A DNA stretch of 64,000 nucleotides from Microplitis mediator (Eukaryota > Arthropoda > Insecta > Hymenoptera > Braconidae): contig NC_079979.1 in NCBI RefSeq assembly GCF_029852145.1, positions 15,449,901 to 15,513,900 on the forward strand. Reading direction: 5' to 3'. Both the position numbers and the translations under genes were made by a program. The notes beneath the pieces were generated by a model. It had not been told where the DNA came from, ran no database searches, and saw only the letters and a list, made by a program, of their open reading frames with translations. The stretch's first letter is position 1; the number at the start of each line of letters is the position of its first letter. Positions 12,601 through 22,512 of this stretch are shown piece by piece.

Positions 12601-12629
12601 AAATTTTCCCTCGACTCCGATTGATTCAT
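3604..12629 (-). CDS. trp: Transient receptor potential (TRP) cation channel, 1137 aa
   Basis: Phototransduction-type TRPC channel. Exons, in transcript order: 12629-12475, 12366-12126, 12046-11904, 11460-11259, 11156-10986, 10502-10268, 10145-9993, 8665-8520, 8298-7738, 7655-7491, 6435-6213, 6135-5698, 4184-3604; phases agree throughout. N-terminal ankyrin repeats (about residues 40-180) include NCVDPLNRSALIAAIENEN. Six membrane segments follow, then the pore FETSQSLFWASFGMVDL. By my count the pore Asp is residue 621, the position known to control calcium selectivity in fly TRP. The TRP box is EWKFARSHLWMSYFED (about 675-690). The tail has a Lys/Glu-rich region with KVEGEK-like repeats and ends GWI, close to the GWL end that binds the scaffold INAD in flies. 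Pore and TRP box resemble TRP more than TRPL. Exon 2 uses a weak donor (GTTCGT). Introns hold several transposons. Confidence 0.93.
4567..4800. mobile_element. Short TIR element with GCGCTGCAAC ends
   Basis: The terminal inverted repeats GCGCTGCAAC (4567-4576) and GTTGCAGCGC (4791-4800) enclose repeated CAACAGGA/TCCTGTTG words in both orientations. It lies in the last trp intron. The flanks (ATCCGCA/TTCACTCCG words at 4300-4560 and 4801-4875) look like a degraded family A element, so this appears to be a nested insertion. No ORF of interest. Confidence 0.6.
4900..5658. mobile_element. TIR element with GC-rich ends in the last trp intron
   Basis: A 30-bp near-perfect inverted repeat starts ACGTAGGGGAGGGTGGGGCA at 4900 and is mirrored at 5627-5658. 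A partial internal copy of the GTGGGGCAGAGCGG motif sits near 5048, and the phrase TCCATTTTGCCCC occurs twice (about 5410 and 5521). The ends are strikingly GC-rich for this DNA. Open frames across it are low-complexity and not coding. The target duplication is not clear. Confidence 0.7.
6869..7070. mobile_element. Family A MITE
   Basis: Begins CACTGTAAAAAATC after TA (6867-6868) and ends TTTTTTACAGTT before TA (7071-7072). Inside are several ACTCCG/CGGAGT words, the hallmark of this family. It lies in the trp intron between exons 10 and 11. The TA flanks fit a Tc1/mariner-type target duplication. Confidence 0.7.
7185..7446. mobile_element. Pogo-like MITE, short uninterrupted copy
   Basis: The ends are CAGCCGAACTCC and GAGTTCGACTG, flanked by TA on both sides (7183-7184 and 7447-7448). 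CAG...CTG termini with TA duplication are typical of pogo/Tigger-like Tc1/mariner elements. A related copy at 58754-59935 has the same ends but carries a 946-bp internal insertion, so this copy serves as the empty site. Confidence 0.75.
9300..9880. repeat. Tandem repeat, about 145-bp unit, four copies
   Basis: The word GTAAAATGGG recurs at 9391, 9538, 9681 and 9828, spacings of 147, 143 and 147 bp, and is followed each time by a variant of TCACCTAGAAAATTAAAT. The copies have diverged a little. The array lies in the trp intron between exons 7 and 8. Confidence 0.8.
11500..11860. repeat. Family G interspersed repeat
   Basis: The block runs from ATTCTGTAGAAACTATTGAA to AAAAAAAGTGCTGATTAA and matches 18755-19090 in reverse order with modest divergence. 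Both copies are partly palindromic, with GGAAATTAAAT/ATTTAATTTCC words near each end. It lies in the trp intron between exons 3 and 4. The ORFs here are spurious. Confidence 0.5.
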
Positions 12630-15037
12630 TTTTTATTTTATTTATTTTCATAGAACTTTTTTTTTATCTCCTCTTTTAAAAAAAAATTTTCATTAATCAC
12701 CAACTCAAGGAAATTAAATTTTTGTCCCTCGATGATAATTAAAAATAAAAATTACAAGTTTAAAAAATTTTCAAAAAATTTATAAGAATATCAATATATA
12801 TATTTGTTATTATTTATATATGAAGCTTTTACGGTAAATAATTTAACAAGACTGACCATCGTACCCAGATACCTTGTGGAATCCTTAACAATGCGAAATC
12901 TAAGAGGGGGAGTTAAGAACTGGATTAAGAACAAAATAAACCACGAGTATCGAAAAGTTTTCATGCTCTACTTTTTTTTTATTTTTTCATTTATTTTTAT
13001 CTCCTGTATTGATATATTAATTTCTCTTTTCTAATATAATTTTGTCAATCATATTAGTGACAATTTTTATATGTGGACTCTAACAACACATATGTGGGCT
13101 TATGTATGAGAAAATAACTCACGGGATTAATGCACGGACATCAGTGATATTCTAGCTTCGTACTTTTCTCATTTATCTTCATTACTACCTTTGTACTATG
13201 ACGAGATTTCAGTTCTATTCTTTCTTTTTCATTTTTTTTTCTTTTTTTTTTTTAGCATATTAGTGTTTGAATATTACATGGACTTACCAACAAATGTATG
13301 TGTATGTAGGTGTGCTTTTTACTCTAATAATTTATTTTACTCGGTGTTTTATTCTCATAAGCATATTCTCTTTTTGCAACAGCGGAAATATAAATTTGTG
13401 AATGTAACTTAAGATGACATGGAAATTTATCATTTTTATAAAACTTAATATTTCAAAATGGAAGGTATTATTTTTACATCTATTTAATTATGAGGTCACT
13501 TATTTTTTGATTCACTCCAAAAAATAGGGAGTGAATTCAAATTTTTTTAAAATCCGCTGTCACTCTGGTTCAGAGTTACGGAGTTTAAAAAAAAATCAGT
13601 CCGCATATGGAGTAAATTTTGAGTTTGTTTTTTCTGGGGAATAATTTCGTGGTAAATTTGGATTTTATTTAAATTCGCACTCACTCCAAACCGGAAAAAA
13701 ATCCACTCAGCATATGGAGTAAATTGGGAGTTTTTTTTCAGTAGAGTTATTTCGGGATGAATCGAATTTTTTTAAAATCCGCTGTCATTCTGATTCGGAG
13801 TTACAGAGTTAAAAAAAAAATCAGTCCGCATATGGAGTAAATTTGGAGTTTGTTTTTTCAGGGGAATAATTTCGGGGTAAATTTGGATTTTATTTAAACT
13901 CGCACTTACTCCGAACCGGAGTTACGGAGTTGAAAAAATCCACTCAGCATATGGAGTAAATTGGGAGTTTTTTTTCAGCAGAGTAATTTCGGGATGAATC
14001 GAATTTTTTTAAATCCGCTGTCACTCTGATTTAGAGTTCGAATATCAAAATAAACTCTCCTTCGCAGTAAATTTTCCCCCGAGATTAAATAAATAAACGA
14101 TCCGCTCCGAATTCACTCCAGGTTTAATCTGCTTCCACTCCGCAATTTTTTACAGCATGAAAAAATACTTCATTTTTTTCATCAATTCCCGTAAAAAAAA
14201 ATTCAAAATATTTTCAGTAAACTTCTGAAATCTCATAAATTTTTCAATTTCAATAATTGGCTTTTTTTGTGCGAGAACTCATTTTTTCCAATTTTTTTTC
14301 AATTTAAATAATTTTTCCCGGACTTTGAAGTAAAAAACTTTTCTTTAAATTTCATCTGGTTTTAAATCAAAAATATGTTTTACAAAAACTGTATCATATT
14401 TTTTTTTCTGCAGCCGAAAAATTAAAAATTTATGGTGGACATCAATTTCAAAAATTCCCCATAGATTAAAATAAAAAATAATTTTGTAAATCCAAATAAT
14501 AATAAAATTACTAAAACAATTTATTCCAGCCATTATATTTTATTTATTTATTTATAACTTTAAGTATTAAATTTAAATACATATACAAGTTACCTCGAGT
14601 TCGAGACATATTTATTATCAATAGACGGATCATATAAATAATTTATAAAATATAAATGTATTTTATAAAATAATTATCTGCTTAAAATATTTATAACTTC
14701 ATTTAATTAATTAAATTATCAATACCATTGGACTGTAAAGTAAAATATAAAATTATAATTAAAAAAAAAATTTGAAACGTGACTCTGAACAATACATCGG
14801 TAATTTAATATACATATAATAATATATAATTCAAAAGTTGACAAATCCGTCGGGTGGATGTACTTTTACGTAACGAACAATATAACGATTAGCCTTGAAT
14901 ATCGAACAGCTGAGCAGCTTTAATCGAGTAATGAATCCTCAAGTAACAACAGAATAATACATTTAATACTCTACTTATTCCAGTAAAATAAAATTCAGCT
15001 TAAAAAAAAGTCGTTATAAAATAAAAATAAAAAATAA
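12630..15037. other. Intergenic region between trp and the RFamide gene
   Basis: Contains the trp promoter and 5' UTR (boundaries not visible) and the 3' UTR of the neuropeptide gene. No gene is supported. 13100-13450 is poly-T-rich, and 13500-14155 is a tandemly duplicated family A repeat listed separately. Confidence 0.5.
13500..14155. repeat. Family A element with internal tandem duplication
   Basis: A unit of about 225 bp is repeated: CCGCATATGG occurs at 13601 and 13825, and the phrase AAATCCGCTGTCA appears near 13550, 13778 and 14012 (variants). The block ends in AATTTTTTACAGCA at about 14155, close to the family A terminus TTTTTTACAGTG. The ACTCCG words confirm the family. Confidence 0.65.
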
Positions 15038-17452
15038 TTATTCATTTTTTTCATCATTAGACATAAAGGAATTGCAGAGACGCGCAAGTTCTGCGGAAGA
15101 ATTATCAGCAGCCAAAATATCTGAGCAAACGATACCCAATTGTTCGATATCAATCGGTATCACTTTTAGTAATTTGTTATTACGCAGGATCATTGAGTCG
15201 ATTTTACCGGAGCCAGATCTACCGAAACGTATGATGACGTCAGAACGGCCGCGAGGAATCCGAGATGAGTCGACGTCACTGAGACCGTTCAATGAGTACT
15301 CGATATTTTCTCCGGTACCGGTCATATGGTTACGGCCGAATCGTATAAATGATGATCCCATTTGACTCCGTCGTTCTTTTGAATCTGGACTCTCGTCAAC
15401 GTTGGCCACCGCCCCCGCACTACGCTTCAGTATGTAATCCAGCTCATTTAGTGGCCGTAAGTTTGTTTTGTAAAGATGCAGAGATGAGGGATCCCCCCCT
15501 TTCAAGATCGTTGCCGATGACAGTATGCAGTTTCCAATTATCACGAGGCCGTATATTAATCCGTATGCAATCTAAAAATTTAATTTATTTTTTATTTACT
15601 TTACTTTTATTTACAAATGGAATTTCTGACAAATATTTGGATAGGCAACGTACGAAAAAAAAATGCGCATTTAATTTTTTTGCTGTCCGTTATAGAAAAC
15701 GTATGACGTCATGTCATCTAAATTTGTGTAAGAAAATTTTGATGAAAATTTAATTAATTTTTCTGTATGAAAAAAATCGGTTATAAAAAATTTTGACGCA
15801 GAAATTATAAATTTCAGACATTGGAGCTTTGAATTAAAGTTTTTTGGAACTTCGGGATTTTGATTTAGAAGTTGAGGTGGGAAAAAGAGAAAATTTTGAG
15901 TGAATTTCAGTCAAACTTTTATTGAACGAGGGAAAAATGCAGTAAAAATTTTAATAATTATGTTCAAAAAATTTTCTCATCTTCAAATTTCAAAACCTGA
16001 AGTCGGAAATCGACCGAAATTTTTACCATGACAATTCTAAGAGTCCGAAAAAATTTTAACTTGAAGTTCTAATCTGTCTCAAATTTAAAAGTTCCGCGGT
16101 CGGACTTTTTTTCACCGGAATTTTTTGAAATGAAGTTTGAATTTTTCACACAAAATTTTGAAAGCCTAGAATCCTGTAAATTCGACGAAAGTTGATAATA
16201 TATATGACCTATGACTCACAATGTCAATGTATCGATACATATATGCCATATATATTTTTGTATAACGATCAGTGAAAGAAAATTTTTAATAAAAATTTGT
16301 ATTTGTCGTAAATAATTTAATTCCTACGAAAAAAAATGAGCGGCATTTAAAATAATTAATGGAGTTTTAATAAATAGTGGATTAATACTGTAGTTAAATA
16401 AAGTTGATGCTATAAAAATGATAAATCCCTCATGATTTAGTTGAACAAACGATTCTAAGATTTGCCTCGGCCATAGGGGCTGAGTAATTTTTCCTATCTT
16501 ATGAGTAATCTCCGGATTTTTCGAGTGTTTCTAATTTGCTGTCATATGCTCATTTTTTTTCTATACAATTTTATTAAAAAAAAAAATTCTTTTTAACAAA
16601 ATTAGATGCCGGGTATAAAATAAAATGATCTATAGATCTATCATTAATTTTTGAAAATTTGACTGATCAGTAAATTTAATAAAAAACTAAAAATACCCCC
16701 GATGTTTGATAATTTTCAAAAAAATGTTCTAATTACACAAACGAGTGTTGAATAAAAAATTTTCTGATCCATGATTTTTTACATTTATATACAAAATAAT
16801 GATCATAAAAAAAAAAATTAATAATTAACACGACATCCGATTGCATACTCGCAAGTTATTGTTATGAAAACCGATAAACTTTTTTTTTGCATAACAAATT
16901 ATCATCTTTCTTGGTTACTTTTTTTCCAAGGGTATATATAAGGTGTCTTATGATTTTGTTATTACTGTAAACCGAGTATAATAAATGCTATGATACTTAC
17001 GGTACGTAATTAACGCTAACGGAGACTAGAGCAATAATGTCGCAGGTTTACGATCCGCAAATAAATTTCGTTTCACGAAATAAAGTATACATAAAATTAA
17101 ATTGTTAAATATTTAGACCGGTCACGTCCAATTTTTTTTTTTTTTTTTTCAAACCCTTTTTACTTCAGAAAAAATTAAATCTCCTAATTTTATTTTTAAA
17201 CACAAATTCAAAATTTATTTAAAACCTCAGTATTCAAAATCTCAATTTCATAAAAAATTTCAAAAGAATTAAAAAATTTTTCATTTTTAAAAATCGTACG
17301 CACATTTCACAATTCACTCGTGAATAAATTCAAAAAAATTTAAGCAATTAAATGAAAAAATTTAAACACTAAATAAAAAAAAAAATTTTAAACACCCGCG
17401 TAAATTTAAAAATGCTTAGTAATAAAAATATAAATATAAATTCACTCACCAT
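15038..17452 (-). CDS. RFamide-type neuropeptide precursor, 178 aa
   Basis: Secreted precursor of amidated peptides. The model joins 17452-17450 (ATG only) and 15571-15038; the donor GTGAGT follows directly after the ATG. Joined, it gives a hydrophobic signal peptide (MIAYGLIYGLVIIGNCILSS). Dibasic sites KR (50-51) and RR (68-69) then free SQMGSSFIRFG-R (70-81), which would yield SQMGSSFIRFamide. A second peptide, SDVIIRFG-R (111-119), gives SDVIIRFamide and is preceded by a single Arg (110). The paired FIRF/IIRF arrangement recalls a honeybee precursor that I remember as encoding an FIRYamide and a DIVIRFamide; the match is from memory. The acidic C-terminus, with two cysteines, has no further amidation site. 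A 1.9-kb intron separates the ATG from the rest. The receptor and role are unknown; brain or gut signalling is likely. Confidence 0.82.
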
Positions 17453-17648
17453 GATGATAATGTAGCACTTGTAATAAATATATAAACAATTAATTTATTA
17501 ATTTCGAATAATTAAAATTTCACAAAAAAAATTTTTACGAATGGTTAATTAAATTAATTTTTTTTTATTGTAATGGAGAACTTTGTAAAGGAGATCGCGT
17601 TTGAAGCTGAGAGATGTAACGAGTGTCCGGGATACAGAGATGACACCC

Positions 17649-17657
17649 TTATATATA
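17649..17657 (-). promoter_or_regulatory. Putative TATA box of the RFamide gene
   Basis: On the minus strand this reads TATATATAA, followed by GGGTGTCATCTC. It lies about 200 bp upstream of the start codon. A start site about 30 bp downstream (near 17620) would give a 5' UTR of about 170 nt. TATA-type promoters are common for neuropeptide genes, but in AT-rich DNA the match may be chance. Confidence 0.35.
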
Positions 17658-18094
17658 CAGATAGGTTTGCGCAGCTCCCGCCTTGTTGGGATCATAATTG
17701 TGGTACCTAGGATGATAAGGATAGTATCGTCTGAATTATTATTTTCCACGCATTTAACACGATACCCCGACATTATATTTTGATTCAATTACACCTTAGT
17801 TACCACTAACCACCAGTACCTCGTAGACGACCTACGTAATTTAAACTCATTATTTATTACTCTAGTAAATAATAATCATAGGTAAGCCAAGATATTTATT
17901 GTTCTTATTATCATTTTATACTTATCTGATAGACGATACTAAATACAGACGAATATGAGTATTTTGTAAATATTTATGATTGATTTTAACGATGCAATCT
18001 TAGATTTTAATAACATGCAGAATTTTTTTTTTAATTCAAATTCAAATAACTCATTAATTATTGAGTAAATATGTTCAAAGGGAAAAAAAAAAAC

Positions 18095-18705
18095 CGGGGT
18101 AAGTCCAGGCAGTGTAGGTGTTAAAATTTTCGGTGTTGAATTTCAACACCGAAAGCGGTGTTAAAATAACACCACCACCGATGTAAATAATTCTTTACCG
18201 GTGTTAAAAATATTTAACTTTGTGAATATTTTTACTTACTTGATCACTGCAGTTAATTAGTGTTTTTATTAATTAATTAAATTATTGATGATTGAAATAG
18301 TGGGCGTAAAATTGTGTAATTTTTTAAATAAATTATGTATGACATAAATAATTATTTAAATAAGTAAATAGCAAAATTTTAATTTCCTCCAGATAATATT
18401 CATTAAATTTTTATATTCTTTTACATGTAATAAATTTTTATATAATTTCTGTACGTGGAATTTTTTTTTACACCGCCTACACCGGTGTTTTCTCATTTTA
18501 ACACCGCTCTTTTTACAGTGTTTTATAATCTTTAAAGTTAATACTCCAAGCGGACGCAGTTTACTCCGCTTTTACACCGGTTTAACATCAGTACTTAAAC
18601 ACTGCCAAAGTACACCGCCTACACCGGTGTTATTTCACTTTAACACCACGCGGTGTTAAATTGAGTCCATTTTTGACACCGCTCTTTTTACAGTATAGGT
18701 ATTTT
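18095..18705. mobile_element. Family B element
   Basis: Starts AACCGGGGTAAGTCC, contains many CGGTGT/ACACCG words, a central AT-rich part with TTAATTAGTGTTTTTATTAA, and ends CTCTTTTTACAGTA. It provides an empty site for the insertions at 61-838 and 22898-23379. Non-coding. Confidence 0.7.
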
Positions 18706-18754
18706 TAGTATTATTATTACTGCAAAAAAAAAAATTAATTAGAGTTTAAATGGA

Positions 18755-19090
18755 AATAACTCATTAACTATCGAGTTTACAAAAGAAATTAACCAACACT
18801 TTTCTGTAGGAAATTTAATCTTCTATAAATTTGACACCATGCACTTTCATCGTATCTTTGATAAATAAGTCGTAATTTAAAATTTAAAGTACTCGGTATA
18901 TAATTAAATTAAAAATACTTTATTATTGATACTCTAGTGACTATAAAATGCAAATTATGACTAAACTATTGATATTATGTCAAATATGTATGAATGCAAT
19001 TTTATAGGAAATTAAATTCTCTACAAAAAAGTATTTGATGAGTTTATCTGCAAACTCAATAGTTTTAACACAATTTTAATTCAAAGTCAG
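18755..19090. repeat. Family G interspersed repeat, second copy
   Basis: Starts near ATAACTCATTAACTATCGAG and ends near AGTTTATCTGCAAACTCAAT. Reverse-oriented relative to 11500-11860. Partly palindromic, with AGGAAATTTAAT near the start and GGAAATTAAAT near the end. No coding potential. Confidence 0.5.
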
Positions 19091-19855
19091 ACATAATAAA
19101 TTTATTACTTTAAATGGGATTTTATTTTTAAATAAATTGAATTTTTTTTTTTTTAACCCAATTAAGATTTTTTGTCATTAATCCCGTCTAATTAAGATTG
19201 TATTAATTTTAATTTTATTTTAGGGGAATATTTTAAAGAAATGTCTTAACACAGATATTTAATTATTATGAAGTATAAATCTTTATTTTCGTCGTTATAT
19301 TTTTAGTAGACGTGAGAAAATTATAAAATATGTCATGAAATTGTGAAAATATGTCTGGGCTTATTGAAATGTTTGAAAAGATCTGCGGGATTTTTAATAA
19401 TTATTTTAAACGTAAAAAAAACTCCTACGCGAGATATTTCAATAGAGAAAAAAAAATTGTCTACTCGCGTTTTTATTCTCTATACACTTTTAGTAGATAC
19501 AAATTTCATTAGAGAGTTAATTAAAATTTATTTATTTTTCTCATAAAAAAAAAATTATTTCAACAACTTTTTAGTCTACGAAAAAAAGCTGGGGCAAAAT
19601 CGAGCGGTTCATAATTTTATAAAAAATTACAAATTCAATTATATAATTTTTTTTTTTATTTTCATTAATTCTTTGAGCCTCGACTGAATAAAAAATTTCA
19701 ATTAAAAAGTACGTCAATTTTTTTTTTTTTTACTAAAACTTTAAATTACAATCTGTCATTGGCACGATCAATTAATTTTTGTCATATATAGTTTGTGCGT
19801 GTCAGAGTGAGTACACAAAAACTCATCGATAATTACATATATTTATGAATTCATG

Positions 19856-21116
19856 CCCGGGTCAAAAATAAAATTTGATTTAGACTTGGTTTACTAAGTC
19901 GAAATTTGGAGCCGTTTTTTACAAGACAAACTTTACTTTTTTTACGGAGATATGAAACCCGAATCGAAAAGTTTCAGCATTATTTCAAACTGATTAGGCT
20001 TAACTAAACCTTAAATGAAGCTGACTGCGCTGAACTGAATCTTACTTGAAACGGACTACGCTTAATTGAGCCTTAAATTAAACTGTTCAGCCTATCAGTT
20101 GACATTATTTCAAACTGATCAGCCTGCTAGAGGAATTAAGTTAAAGCTGGATTCAACCTGAATAAGCTTAAGCTTCAAACTGACGTAAAATTTTCAGGCT
20201 GTTTTAAAACTGAACCTACTATATAATTGAAAATACAATGCATTCAAGCTGAATAACCTGTTGGTTATTCAGTTCAAAACTAGTTTAACTTTTGAGCTTA
20301 TTTTCGAACTGAATAAACTGCTATTTAACAAAATTTAGACTTGAATTGAAACTGTCACACTGCTATTATAGAGCATAATTGCGACCTGAAGAACCTTAAT
20401 TCTGCACTGATTTGAAGCTGATCACACTGCTGCAATTAAACATATTTTTAACCTGAAGAGCCTGATTTGACGCTTTTGTCAAACTGAATAGTCTGACTAA
20501 TTGATTTTATTTTCAAGCTTAATTTCAGCCTGATGGTCCTGAAAAGTGAAATATGACGACCTTTCAGTCTGAATTCAGATTCATTTTTTAATGTATTTTA
20601 AATAGCCTCTTTTAATTATTTTCTACCGTTGGTTAGCAGTTTATTCAGTCTGAATTAATGCTGAAACTTTTCGACTCCAGAATACCTTGAGTTTTCGCCT
20701 TGGTTTAGACTTAACTGGCTTACTTAGTTACGATTTAAGACGAAAAAGTTTAAATCAAGTCGAAATTAACTTGGTTTAGATTTACTCGACTTAAATTATA
20801 AGACGAAAAAATCAAAACGAAGGTGAAATAATTTTTATACATTAAAGTGAAAGTAAGGCGAATAAATAACTTTTTTTCGACTTGGGTCAGCAAGTCAAAG
20901 TAATGTGAATGACTATCGTGCTCAAAGTAAAGACGAATAAGTTCAAACTAGGGATCAAAAAATACAAATAAGTTGAAACTAAAATGAAAAAAGTTGAAAA
21001 AAATTTAATTTAAGTCAAAAAAGTCGAGATCTTATCGAAAAATCGTCGGCGAATGGATAATTTCAAAAGAAAATAAGGTGAAGCGAGCCTGAATCAAGTT
21101 TTATTTTTGACCCGGG
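19856..21116. mobile_element. TIR element with CCCGGGTCAAAAATAAAA ends
   Basis: The left end CCCGGGTCAAAAATAAAA (19856-19873) is mirrored at the right end (21099-21116); similarity extends a further 7 or so bases inward. The 1.2-kb interior is built of short degenerate words (AACTGAA, CCTGA, TTCAGTCTGAA and variants) in both orientations, unlike any neighbour. No ORF or transposase. The target duplication is not evident. Confidence 0.65.
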
Positions 21117-21188
21117 TGGTTAAATTAATAAATATTTTTTCAATCTTATGATTATTGACTTGTTGAGTAAATTGTTAGTGATTTCTTT

Positions 21189-21350
21189 TGTAAAAAAATC
21201 AGGAGTAAATTCGAAGTGAACCCGAATTTTATATTAATCCGGACTAACTCCGCACGCGGTTTTTTTTTCGGAAACTCACTCTAAATCGGAGCAAATAAAT
21301 AAAAAAATTCACTGCAAATTCACTCTGCATTTACTCCGCAAATTTATTAA
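21189..21350. repeat. Family A fragment
   Basis: Starts TGTAAAAAAATCAGGAGTAA and carries several ACTCCG/CACTC words, ending near CTCCGCAAATTTATTAACA. The inner features match the family, but the ends are degraded and no target duplication is visible. Confidence 0.5.
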
Positions 21351-22512
21351 CATGCAATAATTTTTTTTTATTACCCATAGTTCCTCATAAATAAATTCCA
21401 TACTTCAAAATAAATTAAAGTATTTTCTGTCAATAACAAAAAATGTTTCCCTGTTCCCATTTTCTTAAAAAAACCAAAAATTAATTTTTGTTATTTTTTT
21501 CTCTCTTACAATAAAAAAAAACTAGACGTCAAAAATTTCAAACTACTTTTCCTAAACAATTTTCTATCTACAATAATTTTACTCCGTATTTTTAAATGAA
21601 AATATTCCATTACATTTTTCACTAAAAATAATTTTCTCACCTTCCCATTGTCTAAAAAATTTTATCCTCATCCTCAAAACTCGTCTATACTCCGTGCAAA
21701 TAAAATAAATAAATAAAAAAAAACTAGACATAAAAAATTTAAAGGAACTTTTTATAAAAATTTTACATCTAACAATTTTTAGATGAAAATGTCCCATTAA
21801 ATTTTTCACTAAAAATAGTTTTCCCACCTACCAATTGTTTAAAAAATATTTTTACTCAGCCTCTTAATTCGCGTATTCTCCCACGTAAATAAAATAAATT
21901 AGTGAAAGAAAAATAAAAAAAAATAGCGTAATAACATTAAGTAAAGGTGTGAATAGACTTTATATAACAATCACTATATACGATTCTTTATCTTGAAAAA
22001 TGTCTATTTTTTTCTTATCCAGCTTTGCTATTGTATCAAGATATTATATGGAATGGAAGAGTCATCCTTTCTGTACAATATAACGTATAATCCGATGTTA
22101 ATCCGCGGTATCCGGAAGACTGTATAAGTGTACGTACGTGTACTTTATGTACACATTCCAATAGTACACCGATTTTTCCCTGACTTACGAGTATGACTTT
22201 TCCTTAATAACTAAAACCAATTAAACTTAAATAACTGATCATCCCATTAACGTAAACAATTTAATCCATTTAAATTCAATAACTAAATTTATTCTGTTAA
22301 TTCATTATTTATTATTATAATTACATATACAATATTTAGTAAAATTTATCATAAATATTACCATTGATATTTAATATAATATATAAATTTATTAACTAAA
22401 TAATTTATTTAATAATTAAATTGTCTATTAAATAATATTTTTTATTAAATATATTAGATGTTATAATTATTAATTATTAATTAAAGTAATTATGAAAAAA
22501 TATATTTAATAA

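Larger units (their letters stand above)
17790..22512. other. Repeat-rich intergenic region
   Basis: No gene seen in 4.7 kb. It holds a family B copy (18095-18705), a family G copy (18755-19090), a CCCGGGTCAAAAATAAAA-ended element (19856-21116) and a family A copy (21189-21350). 21480-21900 contains a repeated AT-rich phrase (AAAATTTTTCACTAAAAATA), and 21950-22500 is TA-rich sequence probably including the 3' UTR of Gyc-88E. Confidence 0.55.

Noticed and set aside
13540..14155. Possible CRISPR-like array from the regularly repeated CCGCATATGGAGTAAATT
   Set aside because: The unit is about 225 bp, with transposon-type ends, in a eukaryotic genome.
15704..15711. CRE palindrome TGACGTCA in the RFamide intron
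   Set aside because: A single 8-bp match without supporting context; could be chance.
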